From RBG-13-68-16 sp041494245 (GTDB lineage Bacteria > Acidobacteriota > Thermoanaerobaculia > Thermoanaerobaculales > Thermoanaerobaculaceae), in contig JBGQAK010000012.1 in the NCBI GenBank assembly GCA_041494245.1, positions 75,890 through 139,889 of the forward strand: a DNA stretch of 64,000 nt. Direction: 5' to 3'. The notes beneath the pieces were generated by a model. The model had not been told where the DNA came from, did no database searches, and saw only the letters and a program-made list of their open reading frames with translations. Positions within the stretch are counted from its first letter, which is position 1; each line of letters opens with the position of its first letter. The translations under genes and the position numbers were made by a program. Shown here one piece after another: positions 34,572 to 44,546 of the stretch.

Positions 34572-35968
34572 GACCACCTCCGCAGGAACAGAGTGAAGCG
34601 TACCCACCCCGGCTCCCTCTCATCGTACTCCACCTTGCCGCCCATTGCCTCGGCCAGGGTGCGGACCGACGCGAGACCGAGGCCGCTTCCGCCGCGGCGT
34701 GTCGTGATCCCCCCCGCGAAGGGGTCCCCCCGCAGCGGAGGCGGGAGGGGCTGGCCGTTGTCGGCGACCTCCACCAATGCCCAGGGGGGCTCCTCGCGCA
34801 CGGCGATCTGGATCTCACCGCCCCTGCCGCCGAGCGCCTCGAGCGCGTTTGCGAGAAGGTTCTCCAGGCAGCGCTCGAGCGACGGAATCGCCGCGGCCGC
34901 CACGACCGGACGGGCCGGGTGATAGCAGAGGAGCCGCACTCCGCGGCTGCTGGCCAGGGGCCGGAACGCCCCCGTCACCCGCTCCGCGAGGTCTCCCACC
35001 TCCACGGCCCGGAGGGAGATGCCGTCGGCCCTCGTCGCGAGCCCGTCCACCAGCTCGCCGACCCGTTGCTCCGCGCGGGTCACGGCGTCGGCAGCGATCG
35101 TGAGCTGCCGCGCGAGGGTCTCGCGGTCGCCCGGTGGGGCCGTGATCAGCTCCCGCGCCAGACCGCCGGCGAGGGCGAGGGGGTTCTTGAGGTCGTGCGC
35201 CAGCGTGCGTGCGGTCTCGAGGAGAGCCGTCGCATGCTCGGCCGCCATGCGGCGCCGTTTCTCGTCCTGGAAGCGCTGCAGCAGCTGCGTCCGCTCGAGA
35301 GCGGCGCGCAGGTAGTGCCCGAGGGTCTCCGCAACCTCCAGCGTCGCGTGGTAGATCGGGGCGCGCGTGACGAAGTTGTCGGCCAGCACGACCCCCCACG
35401 GCCGCCCGTTGGCCATGAGAGGGACGACCACCAGCTCGGGCGACTCGAGCACCGAGACCCAGTGCCGGACGCACTCGTTCGGGTGGCGGCCCCGTCCGAT
35501 GAAGGCGCGCCGCCACGAGGCGCACCCCTTGACCAGATGGTGGGAGAGCGCCGAGAGTGTTACGTCGTGGCGCTCCCGCTCGATCCTGACCGCCTCCTGA
35601 TCGGGGCGGGCCAGGCCTTCCAGCGGCATCACCTGGCGCCGCCGCAGCTCCGCCCACAAGTCCCGCGCCTCATCCCGGTTGCGAGGCCCTACCCCGAACC
35701 ACCCCTTCATCCTCTCCCCCTCCGTGAGCAGGAGGAACGCGCGGTTGAAGCCGAGGCCCTCGCCCGCCGTGTAGGCGACGAGGGCGCTCCAGGCCGCGAC
35801 ATCGGGGTCCACGACGGTGTCCAGAACCTCGCTCACGCGGCGGAGGAGGTCGAGCACTCTCCGGGGTCGTATCGTTCGCAGCGCCGGCGCATGGTCGAGA
35901 ACGCGTCGGTCGCGGCCCGGCCCTTGCGCCCGCCCCTTCCGGTGCGGCCTGGTGGCGATCTCGGTCAT
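34568..35968 (-). CDS. GAF-domain sensor histidine kinase
   Basis: A 466-aa soluble kinase: an N-terminal GAF-like sensor (GLGFNRAFLLLTEGERM, GRPWGVVLADNFVTRAPI), the dimerisation/phosphoacceptor box TLAHDLKNPLALAGG, and an ATPase domain with LENLLANALEAL, VEVADNGQPLPPP and GGSGLGLASVRTLAEAM. No transmembrane helix is seen, so it senses a cytoplasmic signal. It heads the pair with the receiver that is overlapped with the sugar-nucleotide fusion gene, an unusual link of signalling and glucan genes. ATG 35968 is preferred; a TTG five codons earlier is possible. Confidence 0.88.
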   Translation of the reverse strand: MTEIATRPHRKGRAQGPGRDRRVLDHAPALRTIRPRRVLDLLRRVSEVLDTVVDPDVAAWSALVAYTAGEGLGFNRAFLLLTEGERMKGWFGVGPRNRDEARDLWAELRRRQVMPLEGLARPDQEAVRIERERHDVTLSALSHHLVKGCASWRRAFIGRGRHPNECVRHWVSVLESPELVVVPLMANGRPWGVVLADNFVTRAPIYHATLEVAETLGHYLRAALERTQLLQRFQDEKRRRMAAEHATALLETARTLAHDLKNPLALAGGLARELITAPPGDRETLARQLTIAADAVTRAEQRVGELVDGLATRADGISLRAVEVGDLAERVTGAFRPLASSRGVRLLCYHPARPVVAAAAIPSLERCLENLLANALEALGGRGGEIQIAVREEPPWALVEVADNGQPLPPPLRGDPFAGGITTRRGGSGLGLASVRTLAEAMGGKVEYDEREPGWVRFTLFLRRWS

Positions 35969-36106
35969 GGTTGCCGCCGCCAAATCGGGCGCACCCGGCG
36001 CACAGAGCGTTGCCCCGGTGGTCTTCTTCCGGTCCAGGCGGTGGATCCCTGCGAGCCCAACTCGCCTCCTGTGGACGAGTCTACCGCTGCCGCTGGGCGC
36101 CGGCGC

Positions 36107-37168
36107 CTATTCCGAAACCCCGGGGAGCTCCTTCCAGCCGGCCTCGTCGAAGAAGCCGACCCGTCGCTCGACCTTTGCGAACAGACGCACGCCGGGCGGG
36201 ATGAGCGCGGCGGGGAGCAGAAGGTCGCCGGTCCCTCCCTCGCCTCGGAAGCTGGCCTCGGCGACGACCGTGCCGCTGCGCAGGTCGCGTACCGGCACAG
36301 CCCCGCCTCGCGCGGGCACATCCATAGCGAGGCGTACGGCGGAGGACGGCAGCTGCGCCACCAGGCACAGCGTCCTCGCGCCGAAGGCGCGCAAGCGGGT
36401 GTGCGAGGCAATGGGGATGCACAGCGACTCCCCGGTGCGCAGCGCCCCCCTGACTGGGTGTTCGGCGATGCCGGTGGGCGACTCCGCCAGGTAGAACCTC
36501 TCCTCCCTCCTGGCAAAGGAAAGCAGCCACGAGCTGCGAAGCACGAGCTGGGTGCGGTGGCAGCTGATGGCGGCCCGCTTGCGGGCGCGCTGCTCGTCGG
36601 ACAGCTGCAGCACCAGGGAACCCTCGTGCCGGTGGAGGAGGCGGGGGTTGTGCACAAGGTACCGGACGTGGGTTCGCGGGGCGTCAGCCCGGCCCAGGCC
36701 GTCGAGCGCCAGGCTGAGCAGGACGGCGAGCGCGCTGTGGTCCGGGTGCAGGTCGAGCAGCGATGGCCCCACGACGACGGTCGGGTGAAACTCGCCCAGG
36801 GCCTCGGACAGGGCCCGCCGCGCGACCTCGTTGGCGCGAACCAGGAGGTCCGTCGCACGCTGGTCCGGGAAGCTGAGGAACCTCACCGAGGAGGGGCCGA
36901 CCCCGAGCTTCTCGAGTGCGCGGCCGGTTTCCCCGCGGCGCCGGACCCCGAACCGCGCACGGTCGACCGCGCCGATGCGCCAGCGCAGCTCGCTCGCCCT
37001 CTGGGCCCAGGGGTTGTTGTCACCGTCGGTGAAGAACACGACGAGCATCCGGGCGCCCGTCTCGAGCGCGTGCTGGAGTAACCCCCCGGTGGCCACGCTC
37101 TCGTCGTCGGGGTGCGGGGCGAGGACCAGGAGGTGGTCGGCCGGCTTCAGGGCCAGGGTGGGAATCAC
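36107..37168 (-). CDS. PIG-L family deacetylase
   Basis: A 353-aa protein with the LmbE/PIG-L start LLVLAPHPDDESVATGG, whose HPDD residues bind zinc and act as base, and the further zinc His in DLHPDHSALAVLL. The C-terminal part after residue 230 is an extra domain of unknown role. The family removes acetyl groups from N-acetylglucosamine-containing molecules. GTG 37168 overlaps the glycosyltransferase stop (GTGA) after a GGGGGG ribosome site. The operon setting suggests modification of a surface glycan. Confidence 0.87.
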   Translation of the reverse strand: MIPTLALKPADHLLVLAPHPDDESVATGGLLQHALETGARMLVVFFTDGDNNPWAQRASELRWRIGAVDRARFGVRRRGETGRALEKLGVGPSSVRFLSFPDQRATDLLVRANEVARRALSEALGEFHPTVVVGPSLLDLHPDHSALAVLLSLALDGLGRADAPRTHVRYLVHNPRLLHRHEGSLVLQLSDEQRARKRAAISCHRTQLVLRSSWLLSFARREERFYLAESPTGIAEHPVRGALRTGESLCIPIASHTRLRAFGARTLCLVAQLPSSAVRLAMDVPARGGAVPVRDLRSGTVVAEASFRGEGGTGDLLLPAALIPPGVRLFAKVERRVGFFDEAGWKELPGVSE

Positions 37169-38835
37169 CGTGCCCCCCTGTCCGGGAGGAAAGGGGAGAA
37201 GCCGCGCGCTGCCGTCTGCGCCCACACGACCGCCAGCCTCCCGGACCCGACCGCGGGGACGACCTCGTGGTGGCCGGCCGCAAGCCTCCGCGGGCTCTCG
37301 TACGGCGTTCCGTCGAGCAGCCCGCTCGCGGTGCCACGCTCGGCCACGATCGCGTACGGCCCCGGGATGAGCACGGTGAAGGGGAGGGGGCGGCGGTCAC
37401 GGTCAGGGGCGCCCAGGATCGTCCCGGCCACCCGAAGCTGCCCGACCGGCACGTAGTTGCCGGCAAGGAATGCCCGCGCCCGGTCGGTGAAGCGCTCGTC
37501 CTCGACGACTGCAGCCCAGCAGCCCGTTGCCACCGCGTCCTCGGCCAGCGTGTCGCGGATCAGGCCACGCCGCAAACATTCCTGGGTGATGTTCTCGAGG
37601 ACCCAGGGCAGCGCCCGCCTGCGAAAAACCGTCTCGCCCTTGGCGTCGATGATCCAGTCGCCCTGGTCCGTCAGCCTTAGGGTCTCGCTCACGAGAGCCG
37701 CCGCGGGGGCGGCGCGGTCTTCCCACACGGGTCCCTTGAAGACGAGGACGGCAACCTCGACCGCCAGGAGCGCCACCAGGACGGCCGCGGGGCGCCGGGC
37801 GTCGCCGCGTCGCGCTGCCCAGGTTGCGAGCCCCGCCACCACGAAGATCGCGAGCAGGGGAGAGAAAGGCATCCAGTCCTGCGCGGTGACCAGCGGCCAG
37901 AAGCTCTGCACCGACAGGTAGTAGACCGCCGCCGTGAACGCCAGCGCCAGGCGCATCGAGCGAAGCCGGTCACCGTTGGCGGAGCGGATCATCGGCGCGG
38001 AAAGCCACAGCACCAGCGCCAGTCCGACCGGGAACAGCAGCACGCGCCAGGCGTGGCCGGTCTTGCCCATGCCGGGCAGCGTGCCGTGCTGGACGGTTCC
38101 GTAGAGGAATGCATCGAAGGCGCCCGCGGCCGCGAACGATGCTGCCAGCAGCGCCGGCACCACCAGAAAACCCGCCGTGGCTGCTCCCGCCAGCACCGCC
38201 GCCCGGCGCGCGGAGAGCCGGCGCCGGGTCTGCGGAACCAGCACCAGGGTCAGGGCGGTCCCCGCCGCGAGCGAGGCGACCAGCAGCCCGGTTTTCTGGG
38301 ACACACCCGCGGCCCAACCGAGGAGGAGGCCGACGGCGAGGGCGCGGCCTGCGGTCAGCCGGCCCTCCACAAGCACGACGAGCGCGGCGAGCCACGTCAC
38401 GGTCCACAGGGCGTCGGTCCGGAACTCGAGTGAGACGAAGAAGAACTCGAAGTGGACCGCGAGCAGCACGGCGGCCCACAGCGCGACCCGTTCGGAGTAC
38501 AGACGGCGAGCGAGGGTGAACGTCAGGGCAAGCGAGAGCAGATAGAGCGGAAGCATCACGAAGCGCATTGCGAACATCGTCCATGCGTGCTCCCCGAAGA
38601 GGGCCAGAAACGGGGCCATGGTCAGGTGGAAGAGGGGGGTGTGGTTGTCGAAGGTGTCGCGGTACTGGAGGAGTCCGCGTGTCCAGCCCCAGACCACGTG
38701 GAGGTGCTGGGGTTCGTCCGAGTTGAACCGGTAGTGGAAGATGTAGGGGATGCGCAGGATCACGGCGAACGCGAGCAGTGCCAGGGCGGTCATGCGCTCT
38801 CGTACGGAGATCGTGGTCTCGGCGGAAGAGCTCAA
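37165..38835 (-). CDS. Multi-pass glycosyltransferase (PMT/ArnT-like, GT39/GT83 type)
   Basis: A 556-aa membrane protein with about ten hydrophobic segments. After TM1 it has YRFNSDEPQHLHVVWG, with the DE pair typical of the lumenal/periplasmic catalytic loop of lipid-phosphate-sugar transferases, then FDNHTPLFHLTMAPFLALFG. A soluble C-terminal domain follows. It should move a sugar from a polyprenyl carrier to a lipid, protein or glycan. The TTG at 38835 or ATG at 38793 may be the start. It is the first gene of the minus-strand polysaccharide operon and is divergent from the M14 peptidase gene. Confidence 0.82.
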   Translation of the reverse strand: MSSSAETTISVRERMTALALLAFAVILRIPYIFHYRFNSDEPQHLHVVWGWTRGLLQYRDTFDNHTPLFHLTMAPFLALFGEHAWTMFAMRFVMLPLYLLSLALTFTLARRLYSERVALWAAVLLAVHFEFFFVSLEFRTDALWTVTWLAALVVLVEGRLTAGRALAVGLLLGWAAGVSQKTGLLVASLAAGTALTLVLVPQTRRRLSARRAAVLAGAATAGFLVVPALLAASFAAAGAFDAFLYGTVQHGTLPGMGKTGHAWRVLLFPVGLALVLWLSAPMIRSANGDRLRSMRLALAFTAAVYYLSVQSFWPLVTAQDWMPFSPLLAIFVVAGLATWAARRGDARRPAAVLVALLAVEVAVLVFKGPVWEDRAAPAAALVSETLRLTDQGDWIIDAKGETVFRRRALPWVLENITQECLRRGLIRDTLAEDAVATGCWAAVVEDERFTDRARAFLAGNYVPVGQLRVAGTILGAPDRDRRPLPFTVLIPGPYAIVAERGTASGLLDGTPYESPRRLAAGHHEVVPAVGSGRLAVVWAQTAARGFSPFLPDRGAR

Positions 38836-39018
38836 GAAATCGCGTCCTCGCTCAGGGCGGCGAGTCTAGCAGCCCTGGGCGCGCCTGTTCCACATTGTTG
38901 AGGTGAGGAGGCGGTTCCGGGAGGGTGCGCCGGCGGCGGGCGCCTCCGCCGCTCGCACTGTGGGCAAGGTGGCCCGAGCCGGGCCGCGATGAAGTACCCT
39001 GGCGGCTGCGGAGGAGCG

Positions 39019-41637
39019 ATGGAGACGAGACGGCGTGCACGGCTGGCGGCGGTCGGGATCGCAGCGTTGGCCTTTTCTGCGGCGCGGGCGGCGACACCGC
39101 CGTCGCCGAAGGCGGTGCTGGGCATGGACGTCGGCCAGAACCGCGTGCTGGCGAGCTACACCGAGAGCGAGCGCTACCTGCAAACCCTCGCCGCCGGCAG
39201 CGACAGGGTGAGGGTGATCGAGATGGGGCCGACGGTGGAGGGCCGCACCATGCGCGCGGTCGCGATCTCGATGCCCGCCAACATCGCCCGGCTCGACGAG
39301 CTTCGCCGCCAGTGGGCCAGGATCGCCGACCCGCGCGGCCTCGACGCCGCCGCGAGGAGTACGCTGATCGCCTCTCTTCCGAGCTGCGCCCTGATCACCG
39401 CTGGGATCCACGCCAACGAAGTCGCAGGTCCGCAGGCGGCGCTCCTCCTGGCGTACGAGCTCGCCTCGGCCCCGGAAGACAGCCCGGCGGCGCGCTGGCT
39501 GCAGAGCACGGTGGTGCTCCTGGTGCCCTCGCTGAACCCCGACGGCCAGGACGCCACGGTCGCCTGGTACCGCAAGTGGCTGGGAACGCCCTACGAGGGC
39601 TCCAACCCGCCGTTCCTGTACCACCGCTACACCGGCCACGACAACAACCGCGACTTCGTTTACCTCACGCAGCCCGAGAGCCGCAACCTGAACCGGCTCG
39701 CCTACCACGACTGGCACCCGCAGCTTTTCCTGGATCTCCACATGATGGGCTCCACCGGGCCGCGCCAGTTCGTACCGCCGTTTGCCGACCCCATTGCCCC
39801 GAACGTCCACCCGTTCGTCTGGCGCATGACCTCGCACCTCGGCACGCTGATGGCGCTGCGTCTGGAGGAGAGCGGCGCGAGCGGGGTGATCTCCGGCTGG
39901 ACGTTCGACGGGAACTGGATCGGCGGGACGCGGAACACCGGCTGGTGGAAGAACGTCTTCGGGGTGCTCACCGAGACCGCGAGCGCGGCGCTGGCCACCC
40001 CGGTCCAGATCGACGCGAACGAACTGCGGGGTGGCGGCAAGGGCCTTGTGGACTATCGCGCCCAGGTCAACTTCCCCAACCCCTGGCCCGGCGGCTCGTG
40101 GGGCCTTGTCGATGCCGTCTCCTACCAGCTCACGCTCATGCGAGCGTTCGTCGAGTACGCCGCGGTCCAGCGCGAGGCGCTGCTGCGCGACGTTTCTCAG
40201 ATGGCCGCCCAGGCCACGTCGCGCGGCGAGCGTGAGGCGCCGCGGGCCTACCTGGTGCCGCCGGAGGGGGACCCGGGACGGCGCGCCCACCTCGTGGGGC
40301 TGCTGCTCACAGCCGGCCTCGAGGGGGTCGTGGCCGAGGGAGGGGTGACCGGCGACGGCATCTCCTACCCGCCGGGAACGGTGGTGTTCCCCGCGGCGCA
40401 GCCGTATCGCCAGTACCTCCTCGAGGTTATGGAACGGCAGGTCTACCCCGAGATTTCGCCGGCGCCGGAGGCGGAGATCCTGCTCCCCTACGACATCACC
40501 GCCTGGACCATGCCCCTCTGCCTGGGCGTCCGCGCGGTCCGGGTGGAGCGGGAGCTCGGCGGCACCCTCGCCCGCATCGGGCCAAAGTGGACCGCTCCGG
40601 AGCCCCGTCCGACCGGCGAGGGTGCGGTTCTGATCGTGCCGTCCGGGCAGCTCGGTGCCTTCTCGGTCGCCAACCGCGCGCTCGGGCGCGGCGCCTCGGT
40701 CTTCTGCCTGCCTGCGGAGACGAAGGTTGGCGGCACCGACCTGCCGGCGGGCTCGTTCGTGGTCGAGGGCGCCGATGCCCCGGTGCAGTCCGAGGTCCTC
40801 GCGGGCGCCGGTGTTGCCTCGGTGCGCAGTGCGGCGAAGCCGCCGAACGCAAGGCGGCTGCGGAGCGTGAGGGTGGGCGTCTACCACCCCAACTTCGGCC
40901 TCGAGGACGCGGGGTGGCTGCGGTTCGTCCTCGAGAGGGCGGGGTTCGCGGTGGAGGTGGTCGACTCCGCCGCGGTGAGCTCGGGCAGCTTTGCCGGGCG
41001 CGTGGACGTGCTGGCGCTGCCGCCGATGGAGGGGAAGGCTCTGGTCGAGGGGCCGACAGCCCGCGGCCCTGCGCTGCCGCCGCCCGACTACCGCAAGGGC
41101 ATCGGCAAGGACGGCGTCGAGGCGGTGAAGCGCTTCTTTGCCCAGGGGGGCACCGTGCTGGCGTTCGGTGCCTCCGCCGAATGGCTGGCGGAGGCGCTCG
41201 CGCTGCCGGTGGCCAACTCGTTGAAGGGCGTCAGGCGCGACGAGTACCGCTGCCCCGGGGCGCTCGCGGCGGTGGAGGTGGACGGCGGTTCGCCGATCGG
41301 GTGGGGGATGCCGAACCGGATCGCGGCGATGCTGGAAGGCGAGACGGCCTTCCAGACCAGACCGGTCCTGGGCGAGGACATGCGGTTCGTGGCCGCTCGC
41401 TTTCCAGACGGCCCAGTTCTTGTCTCCGGCTGGATGCGCGGCGAGGAGAAGCTGCACCGGCGCGCGGCGGTGGTCGAAGTAAGGCGCGGTGCGGGGCGTG
41501 CGGTTCTCTACTGCTTCACGCCGTTTTTCCGCGGCCAGACGGAGGCGGCCCTGCCGCTGCTCTACAACGCGATCCTGGAGAGGATGATGGAGCCTGCGAC
41601 CCCCGCTTCGGGCAGGAAACCGGCCGAAAAGCCCTAG
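39019..41637 (+). CDS. Secreted M14-type zinc carboxypeptidase-like protein
   Basis: An 872-aa protein with a signal peptide (RRRARLAAVGIAALAFSAARA). The M14 core follows: the HxxE zinc motif in ITAGIHANEVAGPQAALL, VLLVPSLNPDGQD, HNNRDFVYLTQPESRNLN-like substrate loop (GHDNNRDF) and the third zinc His in LFLDLHMMGSTG. The second half is a large extension ending in a class I glutamine-amidotransferase-like fold (VGVYHPNFGLEDAGWLRFV). ATG 39019 has GGAGGAGCG before it. It is probably a periplasmic or extracellular peptidase. Confidence 0.85.
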   Translation: METRRRARLAAVGIAALAFSAARAATPPSPKAVLGMDVGQNRVLASYTESERYLQTLAAGSDRVRVIEMGPTVEGRTMRAVAISMPANIARLDELRRQWARIADPRGLDAAARSTLIASLPSCALITAGIHANEVAGPQAALLLAYELASAPEDSPAARWLQSTVVLLVPSLNPDGQDATVAWYRKWLGTPYEGSNPPFLYHRYTGHDNNRDFVYLTQPESRNLNRLAYHDWHPQLFLDLHMMGSTGPRQFVPPFADPIAPNVHPFVWRMTSHLGTLMALRLEESGASGVISGWTFDGNWIGGTRNTGWWKNVFGVLTETASAALATPVQIDANELRGGGKGLVDYRAQVNFPNPWPGGSWGLVDAVSYQLTLMRAFVEYAAVQREALLRDVSQMAAQATSRGEREAPRAYLVPPEGDPGRRAHLVGLLLTAGLEGVVAEGGVTGDGISYPPGTVVFPAAQPYRQYLLEVMERQVYPEISPAPEAEILLPYDITAWTMPLCLGVRAVRVERELGGTLARIGPKWTAPEPRPTGEGAVLIVPSGQLGAFSVANRALGRGASVFCLPAETKVGGTDLPAGSFVVEGADAPVQSEVLAGAGVASVRSAAKPPNARRLRSVRVGVYHPNFGLEDAGWLRFVLERAGFAVEVVDSAAVSSGSFAGRVDVLALPPMEGKALVEGPTARGPALPPPDYRKGIGKDGVEAVKRFFAQGGTVLAFGASAEWLAEALALPVANSLKGVRRDEYRCPGALAAVEVDGGSPIGWGMPNRIAAMLEGETAFQTRPVLGEDMRFVAARFPDGPVLVSGWMRGEEKLHRRAAVVEVRRGAGRAVLYCFTPFFRGQTEAALPLLYNAILERMMEPATPASGRKPAEKP

Positions 41638-41682
41638 CTCGGGGTCACGGGAGCGGTATCCTTACAGATGCAGGAGGTGGTC

Positions 41683-42894
41683 ATGGACTCGATGCGGATC
41701 GTTGAGGCACAGGCCGAGCAGACTTCGTCGCGCATCCTCTTCCTCGTGATGGACGGCCTGGGTGACCTGCCGCGCTACGGCGACGGCCTCACGCCGCTCG
41801 CGGCGGCCAAGAAGCCTAACCTCGACCGCCTCGCCAAGGACGGCTGTTGCGGGCGCTTCGACCCGGTCGGGCCGGGAATCACTCCGGGGTCGGGCCCGGG
41901 CCACCTGGGCCTTTTCGGTTACGACCCAACCGAGTACGAGATCGGGCGCGGCGTGCTCTCGGCGGTGGGGATCGACTTCCCGCTCCGGCCCGGAGACGTG
42001 GCGGCCCGTTTCAACTTCTGCACGCTCGATTCCGAAGGCAATGTCTTCGACCGCCGGGCGGGCCGCATCTCGACCGAGGAGAACCGGCGCCTGGTCGCGC
42101 GCCTTCGGCAGATCCCTGCGCCGAAGGGGGTGGAGATTCACGTCGAGACCGAGGCGGAGCACCGCGGGGCGCTCATCCTGCGGGGTGAGAAGCTGGGTCA
42201 CAGCCTGAACGACACCGATCCCCAGCACACCGGCGTTCCGCCGCACGCCGTGACGGCGCTCGATGCCGCATCAAAATCCACCGCGAAGGTGGTGGGAGCC
42301 TTCGTGGAGGCGGCGCGCGAGGCGCTGGCCGGCGAGCCCAAGGCGAACGGCCTCCTCCTGCGGGGCTTCGACTCCCTGCCTAAGATCCCGTCGCTTCCCG
42401 AGCGGTTCCGGCTGCGGCCGGTGTGCATTGCCACCTACCCGATGTACCGGGGTCTGGCGCGCCTGGTGGGCATGGACATGCCCCCGGCCCCGCAGTCGCT
42501 GGCAGACTTTCCGGCGGCCGTGCGGGCGAACCGCGAAGGGCATGACTTCTTCTTCGTGCACGTCAAGTACACCGACCAGGCCGGCGAGGACGGCGATTTC
42601 GAGCGTAAGCGCACCGTGATCGACGCGGTGGACCGCTTGCTCCCCGACCTGCTGGGCGACGGGTTCGAGGTCGTCGTGGTCACCGCCGACCACTCGACGC
42701 CCGTGGCCCTCAAGACCCACTCCTGGCACCCAGTGCCGGCGCTGATGTGGTCGCCGGGGAGGGTGTTCCGCGATCCGGTGACCTCGTTCTCCGAGGTGGC
42801 CTGCATCGGGGGCGCGCTCGGCCACCTGCCGCTACGTTTCCTGATGGCGCAGGCACTGGCGGCGGCCGGCAAGGTCGCCAAGTACGGCGCATAG
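41683..42894 (+). CDS. apgM: Cofactor-independent phosphoglycerate mutase, archaeal type
   Basis: A 403-aa alkaline-phosphatase-superfamily enzyme. It has LFLVMDGLGDLP with the metal Asp, TPGSGPGHLGLFGYDP with the nucleophile Ser in GSGPGHL, HSLNDTDP, and the C-terminal metal residues FVHVKYTDQAGEDGD and VVVTADHSTP followed by HSWHPVP. It interconverts 3- and 2-phosphoglycerate in glycolysis. ATG 41683 is chosen for its GGAGGTGGTC ribosome site; an ATG at 41668 is less well placed. It is independent of the neighbouring genes. Confidence 0.92.
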   Translation: MDSMRIVEAQAEQTSSRILFLVMDGLGDLPRYGDGLTPLAAAKKPNLDRLAKDGCCGRFDPVGPGITPGSGPGHLGLFGYDPTEYEIGRGVLSAVGIDFPLRPGDVAARFNFCTLDSEGNVFDRRAGRISTEENRRLVARLRQIPAPKGVEIHVETEAEHRGALILRGEKLGHSLNDTDPQHTGVPPHAVTALDAASKSTAKVVGAFVEAAREALAGEPKANGLLLRGFDSLPKIPSLPERFRLRPVCIATYPMYRGLARLVGMDMPPAPQSLADFPAAVRANREGHDFFFVHVKYTDQAGEDGDFERKRTVIDAVDRLLPDLLGDGFEVVVVTADHSTPVALKTHSWHPVPALMWSPGRVFRDPVTSFSEVACIGGALGHLPLRFLMAQALAAAGKVAKYGA

Positions 42895-42927
42895 GCCAGA
42901 GTTCCTGCAAGACGCCAGTGCGGGCCC

Positions 42928-44397
42928 CTACGCGTTTGGCGGAGGCGGAGGCTGCTTCGACAGGGGCTCCACGTGGATCACGACGCGTCCGAGGTGGGGA
43001 AGCTTGGCGCGCAGCGCTCGCTCGACGCGCTCGGTCAGCGCGTGGGCCGCGGTGATGGCGGTGTCCGCACCGACGGCGCAGTGGAAGGAGATCGCGAGCC
43101 CGCCCTCGCTCCAGCGCACCGTGAGGTTGTGCGGGTAGCAGTCGAGGTCGTCCTCGCGCGTCAGCCGGTGGAGGACCTCGAGCACCATCATCTCGTCATC
43201 GGCCCGCGCCTGATGGCTTGCCCCTGCAACGCCGGCTGGCTCAATGTGAGTGACAATCTGGCCGATCTGCGGGAACGCCTCCCTGAGCGCCTTCTCGAAC
43301 GCCGTCGTCTGATCGTGGGCCGCCGCCACGCTCAGCGAGTCGTCCACCTCGACGTGCAGCTCGAGAGAGTGCACACCCAGGACCTGCTCGACCTTGATGT
43401 CGTGGGTGCTCAAACCCATCCGCGAGGCGATGGCACGCACCACGGTCGGCGCATCCTCAGTTGTCTCCTCGCTCGTGGTATCGGCCGGCTCGACATGCAC
43501 GACGACGTCGGCGCCTGGCAGGCACTTTTGCACCGCGGCCTCGGCCTCGGTGGCCACCTGGTGGGCCCGCTCGACCGATGTACCGCGATCGACGGTCAGC
43601 GTGACGTCGGCGAAAGCCTCCGGCCCGCTGCGCCGCACGCGCACCCGCACGACTTCCTTGACGCCCGGGATCCGGAGCGCCTGCGCCAGATCGTCTCGCA
43701 GCGCCGGCGGGACCTCGTCGAGGAGGCTGGCGATCGTCTTGCGTCCGAGCTGGATGCTCACCCAGACAACGATTGCCGCGACGCCCAGGGCGGCGAGCGC
43801 GTCCGCCTTGAGCAGCCAGCGGAGCCCCGGCTGGGTCGAGAGCAGCACGCCCAGCAGGCCGAGAAGCACGACGGCCGAGGACCAGACGTCGGTCGAGAAG
43901 TGGAGGGCGTCGGCCTCCAGAGCCTGACTGTTGTACTTCTTGGCAGCACGGCTTAGGGCGCGTGAGCGTGACACGTCGACCACGATCGAGATGACCATGA
44001 TGATGAAGGCCCAGGCGGTGGCCTCGACCTCCACCTGCTTGAAGAAAAGGCGCTGCACGGCCTCGTAGATGATCCAAGCGCAGGTGACCAGCAGAAGCCC
44101 GGTCTCGAAGAGCGCCGAGAGGTTCTCCACCTTGCCGTGGCCGTAGGTGTGCTCGCGGTCGGCGGGGCGGCCGGACACTCGCACGGCCAGCAACGTCACG
44201 GCGGCCGCCACGAAGTCCAACCCCGAATGAGCGGCCTCGGAGAGAATGCCGAGCGACCCGGTCATCAGGCCGACGACCAGCTTCATGGCGGTCAGGAAAA
44301 GACCGGCAAAGACCGAGCTCAGGGCCACGTTCCGCTTCTCGCGGTAGGCGCGGTCCGTGCGATGCGCTGGCGTGGAGTCTGGTTTGTTCAGGGGCAT
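42928..44397 (-). CDS. Cation diffusion facilitator with extended cytoplasmic domains
   Basis: A 489-aa CDF-type exporter. Six-helix domain to about residue 215 with metal motifs EAAHSGLDFVAAA and DALHFSTDVWSS (HxxxD), and GHGKVENLSALFE. Three ferredoxin-like cytoplasmic units follow instead of the usual one, each opening with a conserved basic-strand motif (VRVRRSGPEAFADVTLTVD; KVEQVLGVHSLELHVEVDD; NLTVRWSEGGLAISFHCAV). It exports Zn, Mn, Co or Fe in exchange for protons. It faces apgM convergently. TAGAAT at 44430-44425 is a weak candidate -10. Confidence 0.9.
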   Translation of the reverse strand: MPLNKPDSTPAHRTDRAYREKRNVALSSVFAGLFLTAMKLVVGLMTGSLGILSEAAHSGLDFVAAAVTLLAVRVSGRPADREHTYGHGKVENLSALFETGLLLVTCAWIIYEAVQRLFFKQVEVEATAWAFIIMVISIVVDVSRSRALSRAAKKYNSQALEADALHFSTDVWSSAVVLLGLLGVLLSTQPGLRWLLKADALAALGVAAIVVWVSIQLGRKTIASLLDEVPPALRDDLAQALRIPGVKEVVRVRVRRSGPEAFADVTLTVDRGTSVERAHQVATEAEAAVQKCLPGADVVVHVEPADTTSEETTEDAPTVVRAIASRMGLSTHDIKVEQVLGVHSLELHVEVDDSLSVAAAHDQTTAFEKALREAFPQIGQIVTHIEPAGVAGASHQARADDEMMVLEVLHRLTREDDLDCYPHNLTVRWSEGGLAISFHCAVGADTAITAAHALTERVERALRAKLPHLGRVVIHVEPLSKQPPPPPNA

Positions 44398-44546
44398 CTC
44401 AGAATCAGACCCATCCGGAAAAGGATTCTACACAAAATCAGGCGAAGGAGGAATCACCCGTTCGAGGGTACGCGACCGAGGATCCGTCGACGCTCATGGA
44501 ATCACTCCCCGAGGCGTCGGGTTCTTCTCGGGTAGGGAGGACAACA

